This document shows, piece by piece, positions 39,030 through 48,470 of a stretch of 64,000 bases of DNA; position 1 is the first letter of the stretch; each line of letters starts with the position of its first letter. The position numbers and the translations under genes are program-made. The stretch comes from Polyangiaceae bacterium (GTDB lineage Bacteria > Myxococcota_A > Polyangia > Polyangiales > Polyangiaceae), in NCBI GenBank assembly GCA_015075635.1, contig JABTUA010000002.1, positions 62,001-126,000 of the forward strand, written 5' to 3'. The notes under the pieces are model-generated. The model had not been told where the DNA came from. It ran no database searches and saw only the letters and a program-made list of their open reading frames with translations.

Positions 39030-39914
39030 GTGGCTTCGTTCAGTCGATTCAGCGTGGGTTTGCTCTGCGTCGTGCTGGTCGCCGCGGGATGCGGCGGCGG
39101 TGACGATTCCGCGGGCAAGCCGCAGGCATGCGTGCCGAATGCGAGCGTGGGTTGCACGGGTCCGGGGAGCTGCAGCGGCTACCAGGTGTGCGCCGCAGAC
39201 GGGAGCGGCTACTCCGCGTGCGACTGTGGGGATGCCGGCTCGGGCGGGAGCGCCGGAATGTCTGGCAGCGGTGGCACGAGCGGTGGCGGAGGCTCGGCGC
39301 CGGACGGCGGAGGCGTTGCCGGAGTAGGAGGCGTGGGCGGCGGCGGCGCCAGCGGCGGCACCGGCGGAGCACCCGCGGGTGGCACCGGGGGATCGGCCGT
39401 TGGCGGAACCGGCGGAACCGGGACAGGTGGTGGGGGAGGCGATGCGGCCACCTGCTCGGTGTTTTGTCAGAAGAAAGCTGCCCCGAAGTGCCCGAAGGAC
39501 GAGCCGTACGCAGCTTGCTACTCGAGTTGTGTCGCGGATCTCTCGACCTACAAGGCCGCGTGCGCCACCGAGACGACCGCTTGGTACGCGTGCTTCAACT
39601 CGACGGCCACGACCGCCTGCAATTCGATGGGGTACCTGAAGCACTCGGGCTGCAACACCGAATGGGCGGCGTTCCTGAAGTGCGCGGGGTGCGTCGTAAC
39701 CCCGAGCGACACGACCTGTGAGTCTTGCAGCAAGACGAAGTGCTGCGCGCAGTTTCAGAGCTCCTACACCCACCCGCAATTGTCGTCGTACCTGGACTGC
39801 TTGTACGCCTGCACCACCTCCGCCTGCGAGGGGGGATGTGCATCCACCTACTCCAGCGTGATCCAGGCGGTGACCGCCGCTAGCGGGTGCCAGTGGGGGT
39901 CCTGTAAGTGCTGA
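39030..39914 (+). CDS. Cys-rich lipoprotein with Gly linker
   Basis: 294 residues from GTG 39030. Lipobox VAAGC, a CTGPGSCSGYQVC repeat like those in neighbouring lipoproteins, a ~70-residue Gly/Ser/Thr linker, and a ~150-residue domain with at least 14 Cys in CxxxC-type spacing (FCQKKAAPKCP; YAACYSSC; CESCSKTKCC). The pattern suggests a disulphide-rich helical domain; function unknown. Confidence 0.75.
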   Translation: MASFSRFSVGLLCVVLVAAGCGGGDDSAGKPQACVPNASVGCTGPGSCSGYQVCAADGSGYSACDCGDAGSGGSAGMSGSGGTSGGGGSAPDGGGVAGVGGVGGGGASGGTGGAPAGGTGGSAVGGTGGTGTGGGGGDAATCSVFCQKKAAPKCPKDEPYAACYSSCVADLSTYKAACATETTAWYACFNSTATTACNSMGYLKHSGCNTEWAAFLKCAGCVVTPSDTTCESCSKTKCCAQFQSSYTHPQLSSYLDCLYACTTSACEGGCASTYSSVIQAVTAASGCQWGSCKC

Positions 39915-40250
39915 CCGCAGGCCCCTCGGTAGTCGGGCCGGACGGGGAGTGAGAAACGAGCGCGCTCGATCAGTGAGGGGATACGCGACCTCGCTGACGG
40001 GTGAGTGCAGATGTGCAGGACCATCGCCTGGACTGCCGCGTGCCCGTGTCCACGGCGCTCTGGAGCCCGCCCGTGTCGCAAGGCGGGGAGGGCGTGCCGC
40101 GGTGCACAAGAACACCCGCGCGCACACTGTCGTATGAATGTCGGATCTTGTCGGTTGACGCCTCGCTGTCGCCGGAGACCCTGGTGCAGTTCTCGGCGGA
40201 AGCTGCGGAGCGTGGCTGCGGGCGCAAGGGCGGAGAGGAAGGTGGAGAAA
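39915..40250. promoter_or_regulatory. Leader region of the toxin-type operon
   Basis: 336 bases without a gene. A purine-rich ribosome-binding site (gagaggaaggtggag) lies just before the ATG at 40251. A TTGACG at 40155-40160 could be a -35 element but no convincing -10 was found. Confidence 0.35.
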
Positions 40251-41135
40251 ATGCGTCTTGATCCGAACAGGGGCGTGTCCTTGGTGCAGACGCACCGAGA
40301 TAAGGAATTGTCGGCCGCCGTGCGAGCTGCGCCGCTAGCTCCGTTGGTCGCGCTGGCTGCGATGAGCGTCATCGCGTGTGCGGACGGCGAAGCAGGATCG
40401 CGCGTGAAACGGCCGATATCGATTCCGGAGAGCGTCAGCGTCTCGGCAGCGCAAGTCGAAGTCGGGACCGCTATCGGCACCATACGCAAGCACGTTCAGG
40501 TCCCTTCGTTCCGCATGTCGCGTTATCCGACTACCGTCGCGCAGTACCGCGAGTGTGTTGCAGCGCGCGCGTGCACGCCGCCCGCGCGCACGACCGGAGC
40601 CTGCACCGCATCTGATCAGGGCCCGGCGGGTCGAACTTATTCGGAGGCTGGAGCGCTCGACGACGCCCCGGTCACGTGCGCCGCGCTCGGGCAAGCCGCC
40701 AAGTACTGCGAGTGGGTAGGCGGACGCCTCCCCCGAGTCGAGGAGTGGCTCGGGGCGTCGCGCGGTCCCAGCGTGCGCCGCTACGCGTGGGCTGACCAGC
40801 GGCTAGAGTGCGACAAGCATCCCGCTGCGATCGCGGTCTTGGGAACCAAGACATGCTGTCCCGCAGGGGGATGCTCTGCCGAACAGGTCGTGCTCGTTGG
40901 CAAGCACCCCGCAGGGAGCTCACCTGCGGGGGTCGAAGATGTTCTGCTTGCCCCTGCGGAGCTCCTGGCAGCGGACTCGAGCTCACCCTGGCCTGCGTGC
41001 CGCGACGCCAAGAAGGGTTGCTTCGCCTCGACGCTCTCGGGCGCCTCGATCGACGCGATCACCTCGGGGCCCGCGGCGGGCGACGCGAGCTGGTCGGTGC
41101 CCGCGTGGGCGTTTCGTTGCGTGTGGGAGGAGTGA
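40251..41135 (+). CDS. FGE/SUMF1-domain lipoprotein, first gene of the toxin-type operon
   Basis: 294 residues. Lipobox VIAC near residue 42 after a long positively charged N-terminus, then an FGE-like domain (FRMSRYPTTVAQYRECVAA; CAALGQAAKYCEWVGGRLP; WAFRCVWEE at the end). The conserved YPTTVAQY start and RCVWEE end mark the SUMF1/EgtB/PvdO superfamily; the paired catalytic Cys of true FGE were not identified with certainty. Its TGA overlaps the GTG of the next gene. Confidence 0.8.
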   Translation: MRLDPNRGVSLVQTHRDKELSAAVRAAPLAPLVALAAMSVIACADGEAGSRVKRPISIPESVSVSAAQVEVGTAIGTIRKHVQVPSFRMSRYPTTVAQYRECVAARACTPPARTTGACTASDQGPAGRTYSEAGALDDAPVTCAALGQAAKYCEWVGGRLPRVEEWLGASRGPSVRRYAWADQRLECDKHPAAIAVLGTKTCCPAGGCSAEQVVLVGKHPAGSSPAGVEDVLLAPAELLAADSSSPWPACRDAKKGCFASTLSGASIDAITSGPAAGDASWSVPAWAFRCVWEE

Positions 41136-42052
41136 AGCGCGTGGTCAGGACGACCTCTTTGATTGCAATGCCCCTGGCGGTGGCGATGCTGGTGCTCGGC
41201 TGTGGCTCGGAGGAGCCCGCCGCGGACCAGAGAGCGTGCACTCCGGGCATGTCGCAAGCCTGCGTCGGACCGGGTGCCTGCAAGGGGGGCCAGGCCTGCA
41301 AGGCGGACGGAAGCGCCTACGGTCCCTGTGACTGCGGTGCGGGTGTCGGTGGAAGCGGCGGCGGACCGCCCGACGGATCTGCCGGCTCCGCCAGCGTCTG
41401 CCCGACGGGCTTGCCCGGGCCGGCGCTCGTCGAAGTGAAGTCGCCGACGGGCGTCGCGTACTGCATCGACGCAACGGAGGTGACGTTCGGCCAGTACGAC
41501 GAGTTCCTTGCCGCGAAGGTGGATCCGAAGACCCAGCAAGGGCAGTGCTTGCAACAGAACGTCTTCTCGTCACCCCAATTCCTCTCGTGCCGGCAAGCGA
41601 TGGAGAACACCTCTGCGTCAGCTCCCGTGGGCTGCGTGACGTGGTGCGACGCGGTCGGGTACTGCAAATGGGCTGGGAAGCGTCTCTGCGGGAAGATCGG
41701 GGGAGGCGCGGCGGACATCACGAAGCCGGCCGACGCAATCGACAGCCAGTGGTTCAACGCGTGCAGCGCCGGGGGAACTCGCATGTATGCATACGGGGAC
41801 GAGGGCGTGTCCGAGTGCTGGGAGAAATACCCCCGGGCCGCGGTGGCGACTCGCGCGGCGTGCACGGGTCCGTATCCCGGACTTTTCGATCTGAGCGGCA
41901 ACGCCGAGGAGTGGGAAGACTCGTGCCTCTCCGTTGCTCAGGGCGACGCATGCCGCGTGCGATCGGGCGATCCGTGTGCGAGTTCGTCGAAGCCCTCCTG
42001 GTTCCACGTTCATGCCACGAAGGGATTCAGGTGCTGCCATGACGGTACATGA
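41132..42052 (+). CDS. FGE/SUMF1-domain lipoprotein, second gene of the operon
   Basis: 306 residues, GTG start overlapping the previous stop. Lipobox VLGC, a short Cys repeat (CVGPGACKGGQACKADG), a Gly linker, then a complete FGE-like domain (YCIDATEVTFGQYDEFLAA; VTWCDAVGYCKWAGKRLCGK; LFDLSGNAEEWEDSC; KGFRCC). This is the canonical order of SUMF1 motifs. The same repeat-linker-FGE architecture is in the truncated gene at 35102. The next gene starts 12 bases downstream. Confidence 0.85.
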   Translation: MKRVVRTTSLIAMPLAVAMLVLGCGSEEPAADQRACTPGMSQACVGPGACKGGQACKADGSAYGPCDCGAGVGGSGGGPPDGSAGSASVCPTGLPGPALVEVKSPTGVAYCIDATEVTFGQYDEFLAAKVDPKTQQGQCLQQNVFSSPQFLSCRQAMENTSASAPVGCVTWCDAVGYCKWAGKRLCGKIGGGAADITKPADAIDSQWFNACSAGGTRMYAYGDEGVSECWEKYPRAAVATRAACTGPYPGLFDLSGNAEEWEDSCLSVAQGDACRVRSGDPCASSSKPSWFHVHATKGFRCCHDGT

Positions 42053-42064
42053 AAGGCCGACACC

Positions 42065-45000
42065 ATGACGACGCTGAAGTGGATGACCTCCCTGCTCGTG
42101 CTCCTCCTCCTGCCTGTGGCGTGTGTTGGGGACGGCGAGAACGCTGTCAGCCAGCGCGGGAGCGCATTGTCCGCGCCGGGGCAAACTCCAGTGCCGTGCA
42201 TGAGCGGCGAGTACACATGGGACGGGACGAAGTCCGAGCTCCTTCTGGCCGACGCGTTCGCCGGCTGCAGCGCCTCCGTGTACGATGACTACTTCGCCAC
42301 CGGCGGGTTTCCGACTGCCGATTCATCGCTCAAGGGAGTGCTCGTGCATATGGATGAGGTTCTCCCCAACACGACTGATTTCCTGGCGAAGCAGTGGCGG
42401 GCCTACCGGGCCGAGCCGACGAAGAACTGTGACCCGACCAATCCAAAGCAGCCAGCATCGATCGAGATCCACGAGAGCGAGATCAAGGAGACGCTGAACC
42501 TGTCGGGGGTGCTGGTAGGACGGCCGTGGGTAGTCGAGCTCGCGGACATGGACCTCCGCTGGGCCGGTCTGAACCTCTGCATGGCGTTGCGGATGCGCGA
42601 GCTCTCACCGGGGACCGCCGGCGCCGAAGCGCTGTTGATGTCCAACGCGGAGCAGCGTGAGCTGCTGGAGACGATTCGAGAGCGCGCACAAATCGCCATG
42701 CTGCAGTACGCGCTACTCGGCAGCGTCTTCGCCTCCGGCGGCGCCGGAACGGCACCGCAGACCACGCCGTGCTGCGATGACCCAAACAACCCGCTGTGCC
42801 AGATCTGTCCGAGTCGACACCTGCGTGTCGGGAACCTTCAATGGTTCGGACGAAACGCACCTGCGAGCACGCTTCGAAGCATGGGCCGTGACTTCGCGAC
42901 AGCGGTTCAGCTCCACACGACGGTGACCCAGGAGCTCAACTCGCTTCTGGCGCGCAGCAGGAGCGCTGTGCTGCCTCGAGGCGGCGAGGCGACCTCGCGA
43001 AGCGACGAGACCTGGGGACCCGGGTCGTGGCAGCAACGCCTGATGGCGAGTACTTACGGCGGGGATGCTCTCGCAGCGGACGCCAAGAGCCCCTGGCAGC
43101 ACCCGAACGGACAGTCGACGCCGGGTACGACCCTGGACTGGCCCACGCGCCAGGAGTTCCCCTACGTGCGACAAGAGCTCGACGAGCCCCAGGTGCTGTC
43201 GGCGCTCTCGCTCCTGCTCTCGCATGACGTTCTCGATTTGACGCTGACGCCCAGCGGCAGCCAATGCCCGACGATCGACCCTGCGGGCAGCGTGTTGCCA
43301 GTCTACTCTGCTCTAGAACTGAAGCTCCGCGAAGTGCTTTGTTCGGACTACAACCCCACGACGCAGCTCTGCACACCGGTCTCCATGCCGTCGGACCCGG
43401 ACCAGCACGCGCTCTACCGGTACTATCGCGTCCGGCAGCACCACGTCGCGACCGCGGTTGAGCTCGCCGCCGATCTGGTTGGCCCCGAAATCGACACCTC
43501 GCAGTCCGGCAACGCGTGCGCCGTCAAGCGTTTCGGGAGCCACGACCTCGCCGGGGCGCTGACCTTGAACGGCGGCAAGCTTCACGTCGCACGCGGGGCG
43601 AAGTTTGCTGCCCGCCCCCTGCGCTCCACGGCTGGGCCCTTCGGTCGTTACTCCAACACTCGGTTTGCCACAGCGTGGCAGATGTCCGACACGGCGCCGT
43701 CGTGGCAGCAGGGATTCTCGACCGACGGAGTCTGTGTGCTCGTCAACGGCGTCTGCATACCCGTTCTTGGCGCTGGCGTGGCCGCCGAACAGCAGCGCAC
43801 CATGGGGTCGATCCGCGCGCTCGCGGTCACGCGAGAACTGGTTGGCTCTGCCCTCGAACGCCTCGAGTCCCTGCCTACGGGCACGCCGGAAAAGGCGCGC
43901 CTCGACGACTACTTTCAGCAGGGTGAGTCAGTCGTATCCGTCACCGGAGCAGGAGTCGGGGAGGCGATCGCGGTCACTCCTGTCACGACGGGTACGAGCG
44001 AGTTGTCGGTGTTCGAGACGTCGCCAGGTCGGCCTGCTTGGGCCGTGACCGTAACAGCCGACGCGAGCGAGTCGTTCTGGGCACCGCCACCCGACGGCAC
44101 GTGGCTTGTCGTCGCCGCGGTTCCTGATGATGGCTGGGCCGGGAATCTCATCACCCACCCCCAGTCGCGAGTGTTCGGGCGTGGCGCCCCGCACGTGGTC
44201 GTCAACGCCGCGATTCAGGGTTACGCCTCGTTCCTGATCCCAACCGCCGGCGGAGGCACAACTCTTGATGGGCTGCGGCGATGGGTAACAGCGCCTGGGA
44301 TACCGCTGAGCACCGCTGCGCGGACTTGGACGTTCTTTGCATGGAGGGGCACCGTTCAAGAGCTCGTACAGACTTTCGAGTCCATATTCCCACCCAACGC
44401 TGAGACAGTGCCCAACCCGACGTTGTTCGGGACCGCGCGCCTCCTGACCAGCGGCGTGGAGCTCGACACCACCGACGTGAAGCAGGCGGACTACTTCGCC
44501 CAGGACGGCGCCTTTGGCTCGTGGCTCGCGCGGCAAGTCCAGCCCGATGGACGGCTGCCGAGCGAGCCCGCGTACGATGGCTACGGCCTGCCGCGAAGCT
44601 GGGTACCTCCGTTCAGCGCTGAACTGCTCGGCGGGTCACCAGCAACGCCCGCGTTCCGATACTACCTCGACGCGGCCGACAAGTCCGCGAAGGAAGCCTC
44701 AGACGCGGTGCAGACCGCGATCGACGGCATGCTCGAGCAAACAGCTGACGAGGCGAAGTTTCAGGAGCTGAAGACCAAGCTGGCGAACGAGACGACGAAG
44801 TCGCTGGCGTCGCAGAAGGAGAGTGCGCAGGAGCTTTGCGGCTACGACAATCCGACGTGTCCCACGAACGTTGCCCTCAACGACGCTACCCCAAAGAAGG
44901 AGTGGTACCCGTCGCTCAACGCCTTCCCAATCCCGGTCCCGCTCAACAACTCCTACCTCTCGCCCCAATGCCAACAAGCGGCCAACGCGCCACAGGAGAC

Positions 45001-46783
45001 CGACCCGAATAATGCAGTGGCTTCGGCAGCCCTGCTCCTGAACTGCATCATCAGCGCCGCCGCAGCGGACGTGCTCTCAACTCCGTTTGCGCTCGCGCCG
45101 GAAGTCGAGGCGCAGATCAGTTCGTCGTCAGTACCCAGTTTCCCCAACTACGCGGGCGGACAGCTCCAATCGGCCATGGTCGAGCAGTGGCGTGCGGTGA
45201 AAGCGCCTGAAGAACGATTCAAACTGGCCAAGGCGCAGGTGGAGGCTGCGACGGCAGCCATGAAGACCGCCGCAGCTGTCGTCTACAAGGACCAGCTGGT
45301 CTTGAAGCACAAGTGCGGCTTCGATGACATGATCAAGGATCTGTTTTTTGGAACGGGTTCGGTTTACGGCACCGTCATCACGGCTGGTGGCAGCCTCCTG
45401 TTCGGCGACGGCGTGTCAACGGAGGCGGTGGAGAGGTGCGCAGAACTCAAGGAGTCACTGAACATCTCGCTAGCAAAGCAATTCCAGACCGCGATGGAAG
45501 GCGTCGGCAACGTGACCGGCGCGGTCAACGGGATCCTGAACGACAGGGCAGCGATCGTCCAGAGCGGCGTGAGGCTTCAGCAGCTGATGAATCAGGCACG
45601 CCTCGAGCAAGAGCGCTACAAGCTCGAGCTCGAGCTGTTCAAGACCGACATCCAGGCCCAAGAGCAGCAGCTGACCACTTCGTTCGGGCTGTACCGTCGC
45701 TATCGCAGCTACGATGCATGGCGCGCGAAAGCACTGCTCGACAACGCCCGCCTCTACGCGTTGGCCGCCCGGCGCGGGGTCGAAGCGCACTACGCGGTGG
45801 ACCTGTCGCGGCTCTCCCAGAAGGAGGCTTTCGTTGCGAGCCCTGCGACTTGGTCGAACGAGGCATACGAGTACGATCTGAGCCTTCCGGCTGCCGTGGG
45901 TCTCACGATCGGAACCGAGAGTTCGGGTGGGATCTTCAGCAACCGCGTCAGCGACTACGTCTCGAACCTGAACTCCTTCGTGGATGGTTTCGCGGTGACG
46001 CGTCCTACGGCAATTGCGGCGGAGGACGTAGAGGTCATCACCCTGAAGGGCCTCGCGGCCGGGCAGCCCGAAACGTTCAGCGACCCTGGTGGCCCGATCA
46101 CGACCCACCCGGACTACGGCACATGGCAGCTGCGCTGCCCGACGGCATCGCCGCATCCCGGCGAGTGGGTGGCCGCGCCGCCCATCGCGAGCGGTGGCGT
46201 TGAAGCGGCATGCGTGGACTTTGCCGCTTGCGGTTGCCCTGTCGGGGACATGTCGTGCATCTCGCAGAATCAGTGTTCGATCCCGCGACCCACGGCAGCC
46301 CGTACGGTCTTCTATTTGGACGGCTGGGGTCGCTTGAACAAGAGCGGTTTCGCCGAGCCGTTCGACGCGCGATACAACGCGCGCTGGGGCCGTCTCGCCG
46401 TGAACCTGGTTGGCACGGGCATTCGTGACTGCAAGCTCGCGCCGGACCCGCTGGGCTGCTACTCGGAGGGCTTCCTGCGCTACGACTTACGCCAGGTGGG
46501 CCGTGCATGGCTGACCGACTACGCGGGTCAGTGGAAGGTGCTGGAAGTGCCGCCGGCGCGCATCGAAGGCGCCAAGGCGCTGGCGGCCGAGCTCTGGCTG
46601 GATCCTCTGAAGGATGGGTGGGACACGAGTTACATCAAGCCGGTAGCTCGCACGGAGCTCTACTGGCGACCGCTAGGCGGGTCCTACACCCTGGAAATTG
46701 AGACCGGGCCCGAAGTTCGGCTGGATCGCCTCGAACGCGTCCAGCTCTTCGTCGGATCGAGCTACTGGGTGAAGCAGAACTGA
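42065..46783 (+). CDS. 1572-residue secreted coiled-coil protein, candidate TcA-like partner of the RHS protein
   Basis: N-terminal signal with a probable lipobox (LLLLPVAC). Residues ~40-860 are mixed helical/strand sequence without recognised domains. Between ~870 and ~1250 are long charged helices (around 875-925, 1032-1092 and 1118-1245; e.g. QARLEQERYKLELELFKTDI) broken at ~1093-1117 by a Gly-rich, moderately hydrophobic hairpin (GTGSVYGTVITAGGSLLFGDG). Helices flanking such a hairpin recall the translocation channel of TcA toxins, and the segment after the coil (FGLYRRYRSYDAWRAKALLD) is laid out like the TcA region before its TcB-binding domain. These are resemblances, not a confirmed assignment. 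The next gene begins 13 bases downstream, and position in the operon supports a joint function with the SpvB/TcdB/RHS protein. Confidence 0.7.
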   Translation: MTTLKWMTSLLVLLLLPVACVGDGENAVSQRGSALSAPGQTPVPCMSGEYTWDGTKSELLLADAFAGCSASVYDDYFATGGFPTADSSLKGVLVHMDEVLPNTTDFLAKQWRAYRAEPTKNCDPTNPKQPASIEIHESEIKETLNLSGVLVGRPWVVELADMDLRWAGLNLCMALRMRELSPGTAGAEALLMSNAEQRELLETIRERAQIAMLQYALLGSVFASGGAGTAPQTTPCCDDPNNPLCQICPSRHLRVGNLQWFGRNAPASTLRSMGRDFATAVQLHTTVTQELNSLLARSRSAVLPRGGEATSRSDETWGPGSWQQRLMASTYGGDALAADAKSPWQHPNGQSTPGTTLDWPTRQEFPYVRQELDEPQVLSALSLLLSHDVLDLTLTPSGSQCPTIDPAGSVLPVYSALELKLREVLCSDYNPTTQLCTPVSMPSDPDQHALYRYYRVRQHHVATAVELAADLVGPEIDTSQSGNACAVKRFGSHDLAGALTLNGGKLHVARGAKFAARPLRSTAGPFGRYSNTRFATAWQMSDTAPSWQQGFSTDGVCVLVNGVCIPVLGAGVAAEQQRTMGSIRALAVTRELVGSALERLESLPTGTPEKARLDDYFQQGESVVSVTGAGVGEAIAVTPVTTGTSELSVFETSPGRPAWAVTVTADASESFWAPPPDGTWLVVAAVPDDGWAGNLITHPQSRVFGRGAPHVVVNAAIQGYASFLIPTAGGGTTLDGLRRWVTAPGIPLSTAARTWTFFAWRGTVQELVQTFESIFPPNAETVPNPTLFGTARLLTSGVELDTTDVKQADYFAQDGAFGSWLARQVQPDGRLPSEPAYDGYGLPRSWVPPFSAELLGGSPATPAFRYYLDAADKSAKEASDAVQTAIDGMLEQTADEAKFQELKTKLANETTKSLASQKESAQELCGYDNPTCPTNVALNDATPKKEWYPSLNAFPIPVPLNNSYLSPQCQQAANAPQETDPNNAVASAALLLNCIISAAAADVLSTPFALAPEVEAQISSSSVPSFPNYAGGQLQSAMVEQWRAVKAPEERFKLAKAQVEAATAAMKTAAAVVYKDQLVLKHKCGFDDMIKDLFFGTGSVYGTVITAGGSLLFGDGVSTEAVERCAELKESLNISLAKQFQTAMEGVGNVTGAVNGILNDRAAIVQSGVRLQQLMNQARLEQERYKLELELFKTDIQAQEQQLTTSFGLYRRYRSYDAWRAKALLDNARLYALAARRGVEAHYAVDLSRLSQKEAFVASPATWSNEAYEYDLSLPAAVGLTIGTESSGGIFSNRVSDYVSNLNSFVDGFAVTRPTAIAAEDVEVITLKGLAAGQPETFSDPGGPITTHPDYGTWQLRCPTASPHPGEWVAAPPIASGGVEAACVDFAACGCPVGDMSCISQNQCSIPRPTAARTVFYLDGWGRLNKSGFAEPFDARYNARWGRLAVNLVGTGIRDCKLAPDPLGCYSEGFLRYDLRQVGRAWLTDYAGQWKVLEVPPARIEGAKALAAELWLDPLKDGWDTSYIKPVARTELYWRPLGGSYTLEIETGPEVRLDRLERVQLFVGSSYWVKQN

Positions 46784-46796
46784 CGGGAGGACGGCT

Positions 46797-48470
46797 GTGG
46801 GTGCTCGCCGTGTATTGCCGCCGCGTCGGCGCCTTCGCTGGGCGCCCGTGCTGGCCTTGCTGGGCATCACGGTCACGGCAGCCTGCGGTCCGACCGGCTG
46901 CGGAGGTGGTGGCGGGGGGACCGGTGGAGTTGCTGGCTCAGGAGGGCAGGCCGGCGCTGCTGGGTCGGGAGGCGTTGCGGGTGCGGCTGGCGCAGGTGGG
47001 CTGGGCGGCGCAGCCGGCGGCGGCGGCGTTGCAGGGTCTGTGACCGGTGGCTCCGGCGGCATCAACCCCGGCGACGGCGGTACTGGCGGCGCGCCAGACG
47101 CCTCGGTAGACGCACCCTCTGACGCCGCCGACAGCGGCCCTGTTTCGACAGTCTGCGGCGACGGCATCCGCGGCCTCGACGAAGAGTGCGACGACGGCAA
47201 CGCGGCCAACGACGACGCTTGCACTACATCCTGCTTCGTCAACGACTTCCTCTCCGTCGCGCCGGCGGTCAACGACTCCGGCAAGCCCGCATCCGGTCGC
47301 TATCTCGGCGAAGGCCGGCATCCCGTTGCCGCCGACGCCGATGGCTTCGCCGTGGCTTACGTCGAGCCAGGCTTTGCCCCGCCGCGCATCGCGCTGAACG
47401 CCTTCGATCCGAAAGGCGTGCGCGTCGGTTCTCCGCTGCTGGTCAGCACGGGCACCAAGTCGACGCCGCTTCTCTTCAGCTCGCCGGTCGTGGCGGCGCT
47501 TCCCGGTGCGAAGTACGCAATGGCGTGGACGGATTTCGACGGAGATGGCGATTCGCTTGGCGTCGCGATCCGGTTGGTCGAGCCTCCCAACGCACCATCG
47601 GGCGAGCCCGCCCATGCCAACAAGACGACAGTGTTCTCACAGTCGGACCCGGATGTGCTCTGGACCGGGACGGAGCTCGTGGTCGCTTGGGTCGACGACT
47701 CCGATGCGGTGAAGGGCCCCGACCTGCGCTACCGGGCCTTTGACGCCGCGCTCAATCCCAAGTCGACAAGTGACCAAACGCTCGCCGACTCCGCGAACGC
47801 AGAAGCCAACGTGGCGCTCGGCATGTTCGGCTCGACCTGGGCGGCTGCCTGGCGCGCGACCACCAGCACCGGCTCGGAGACCCTCGAAGCGAAGTCCGGT
47901 ACCACGACCTGGTCAGTTGGCCCGCACGCGCCGCCTGGAACCGAGGACAAGCCGGCGCTGGCGGAGCTCGACGCGTCGACGCTCCTCGTTGTCTTCACGG
48001 TTGGCGATGCTGGATCCGGTGCCGGCTCGAAGCTGCGCGGTGCGCTGCTGGGCTCGACCGTGCCCGGTACCACGGCGTCGATCGCGCTGGACACTGGCGC
48101 CACCGCTGCGCAGAGCCACCCGAACGCGGTGCGCGTCGGCTCGCGCATCTTCCTCTCATGGCGCGAAGCCGCTGCGTCCGGTGATCCGAAGGCCGAGGAG
48201 CTCTGGCTTCGCGAAGTGCTATGGAACGGCTCGACGATCACGTTGGGCACGCCTCTGCGCTTGCCCAGGTGGGACACACACACGCCGGGGGACCAGCGAT
48301 TCCCCGCGCTCGCCGCCAGCCCCCTCGCGCCCGAGGGCGCGCTGGTGACCGCGTGGGACGACTACGGTCTCGTCTTCGGCAAGGATGAAGGCGCGCCCGA
48401 CGTCGTCGTCGAGCTCATCCCAGTCCCCATCGTGCGGAAGAACCCCTTGCTCGATGCGGGGTCAGGATGA
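46797..48470 (+). CDS. Lipoprotein with DUF4215-like Cys repeat and beta-propeller-like region
   Basis: 557 residues, GTG start. Lipobox TAAC, a ~75-residue Gly/Ala linker, the myxobacterial Cys-rich repeat CGDGIRGLDEECDDGNAANDDAC (shown here only as its CGDG...CDDGN core), then about 380 residues of repeated blades (FAVAYVEPG; YAMAWTDFDGDGD; LVVAWVDDSD; WAAAWRATT; IFLSWREAA), probably a propeller. The stop overlaps the ATG of the RHS gene (ATGA). It may be a surface anchor or chaperone for the large proteins; this is inferred from context. Confidence 0.75.
   Translation: MGARRVLPPRRRLRWAPVLALLGITVTAACGPTGCGGGGGGTGGVAGSGGQAGAAGSGGVAGAAGAGGLGGAAGGGGVAGSVTGGSGGINPGDGGTGGAPDASVDAPSDAADSGPVSTVCGDGIRGLDEECDDGNAANDDACTTSCFVNDFLSVAPAVNDSGKPASGRYLGEGRHPVAADADGFAVAYVEPGFAPPRIALNAFDPKGVRVGSPLLVSTGTKSTPLLFSSPVVAALPGAKYAMAWTDFDGDGDSLGVAIRLVEPPNAPSGEPAHANKTTVFSQSDPDVLWTGTELVVAWVDDSDAVKGPDLRYRAFDAALNPKSTSDQTLADSANAEANVALGMFGSTWAAAWRATTSTGSETLEAKSGTTTWSVGPHAPPGTEDKPALAELDASTLLVVFTVGDAGSGAGSKLRGALLGSTVPGTTASIALDTGATAAQSHPNAVRVGSRIFLSWREAAASGDPKAEELWLREVLWNGSTITLGTPLRLPRWDTHTPGDQRFPALAASPLAPEGALVTAWDDYGLVFGKDEGAPDVVVELIPVPIVRKNPLLDAGSG

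Noticed and set aside
38580..40295. 571-codon minus-strand frame across the Cys-rich lipoprotein
   Set aside because: Shadow of GC-rich sequence; the plus-strand lipoprotein has a signal peptide and regular Cys spacing.
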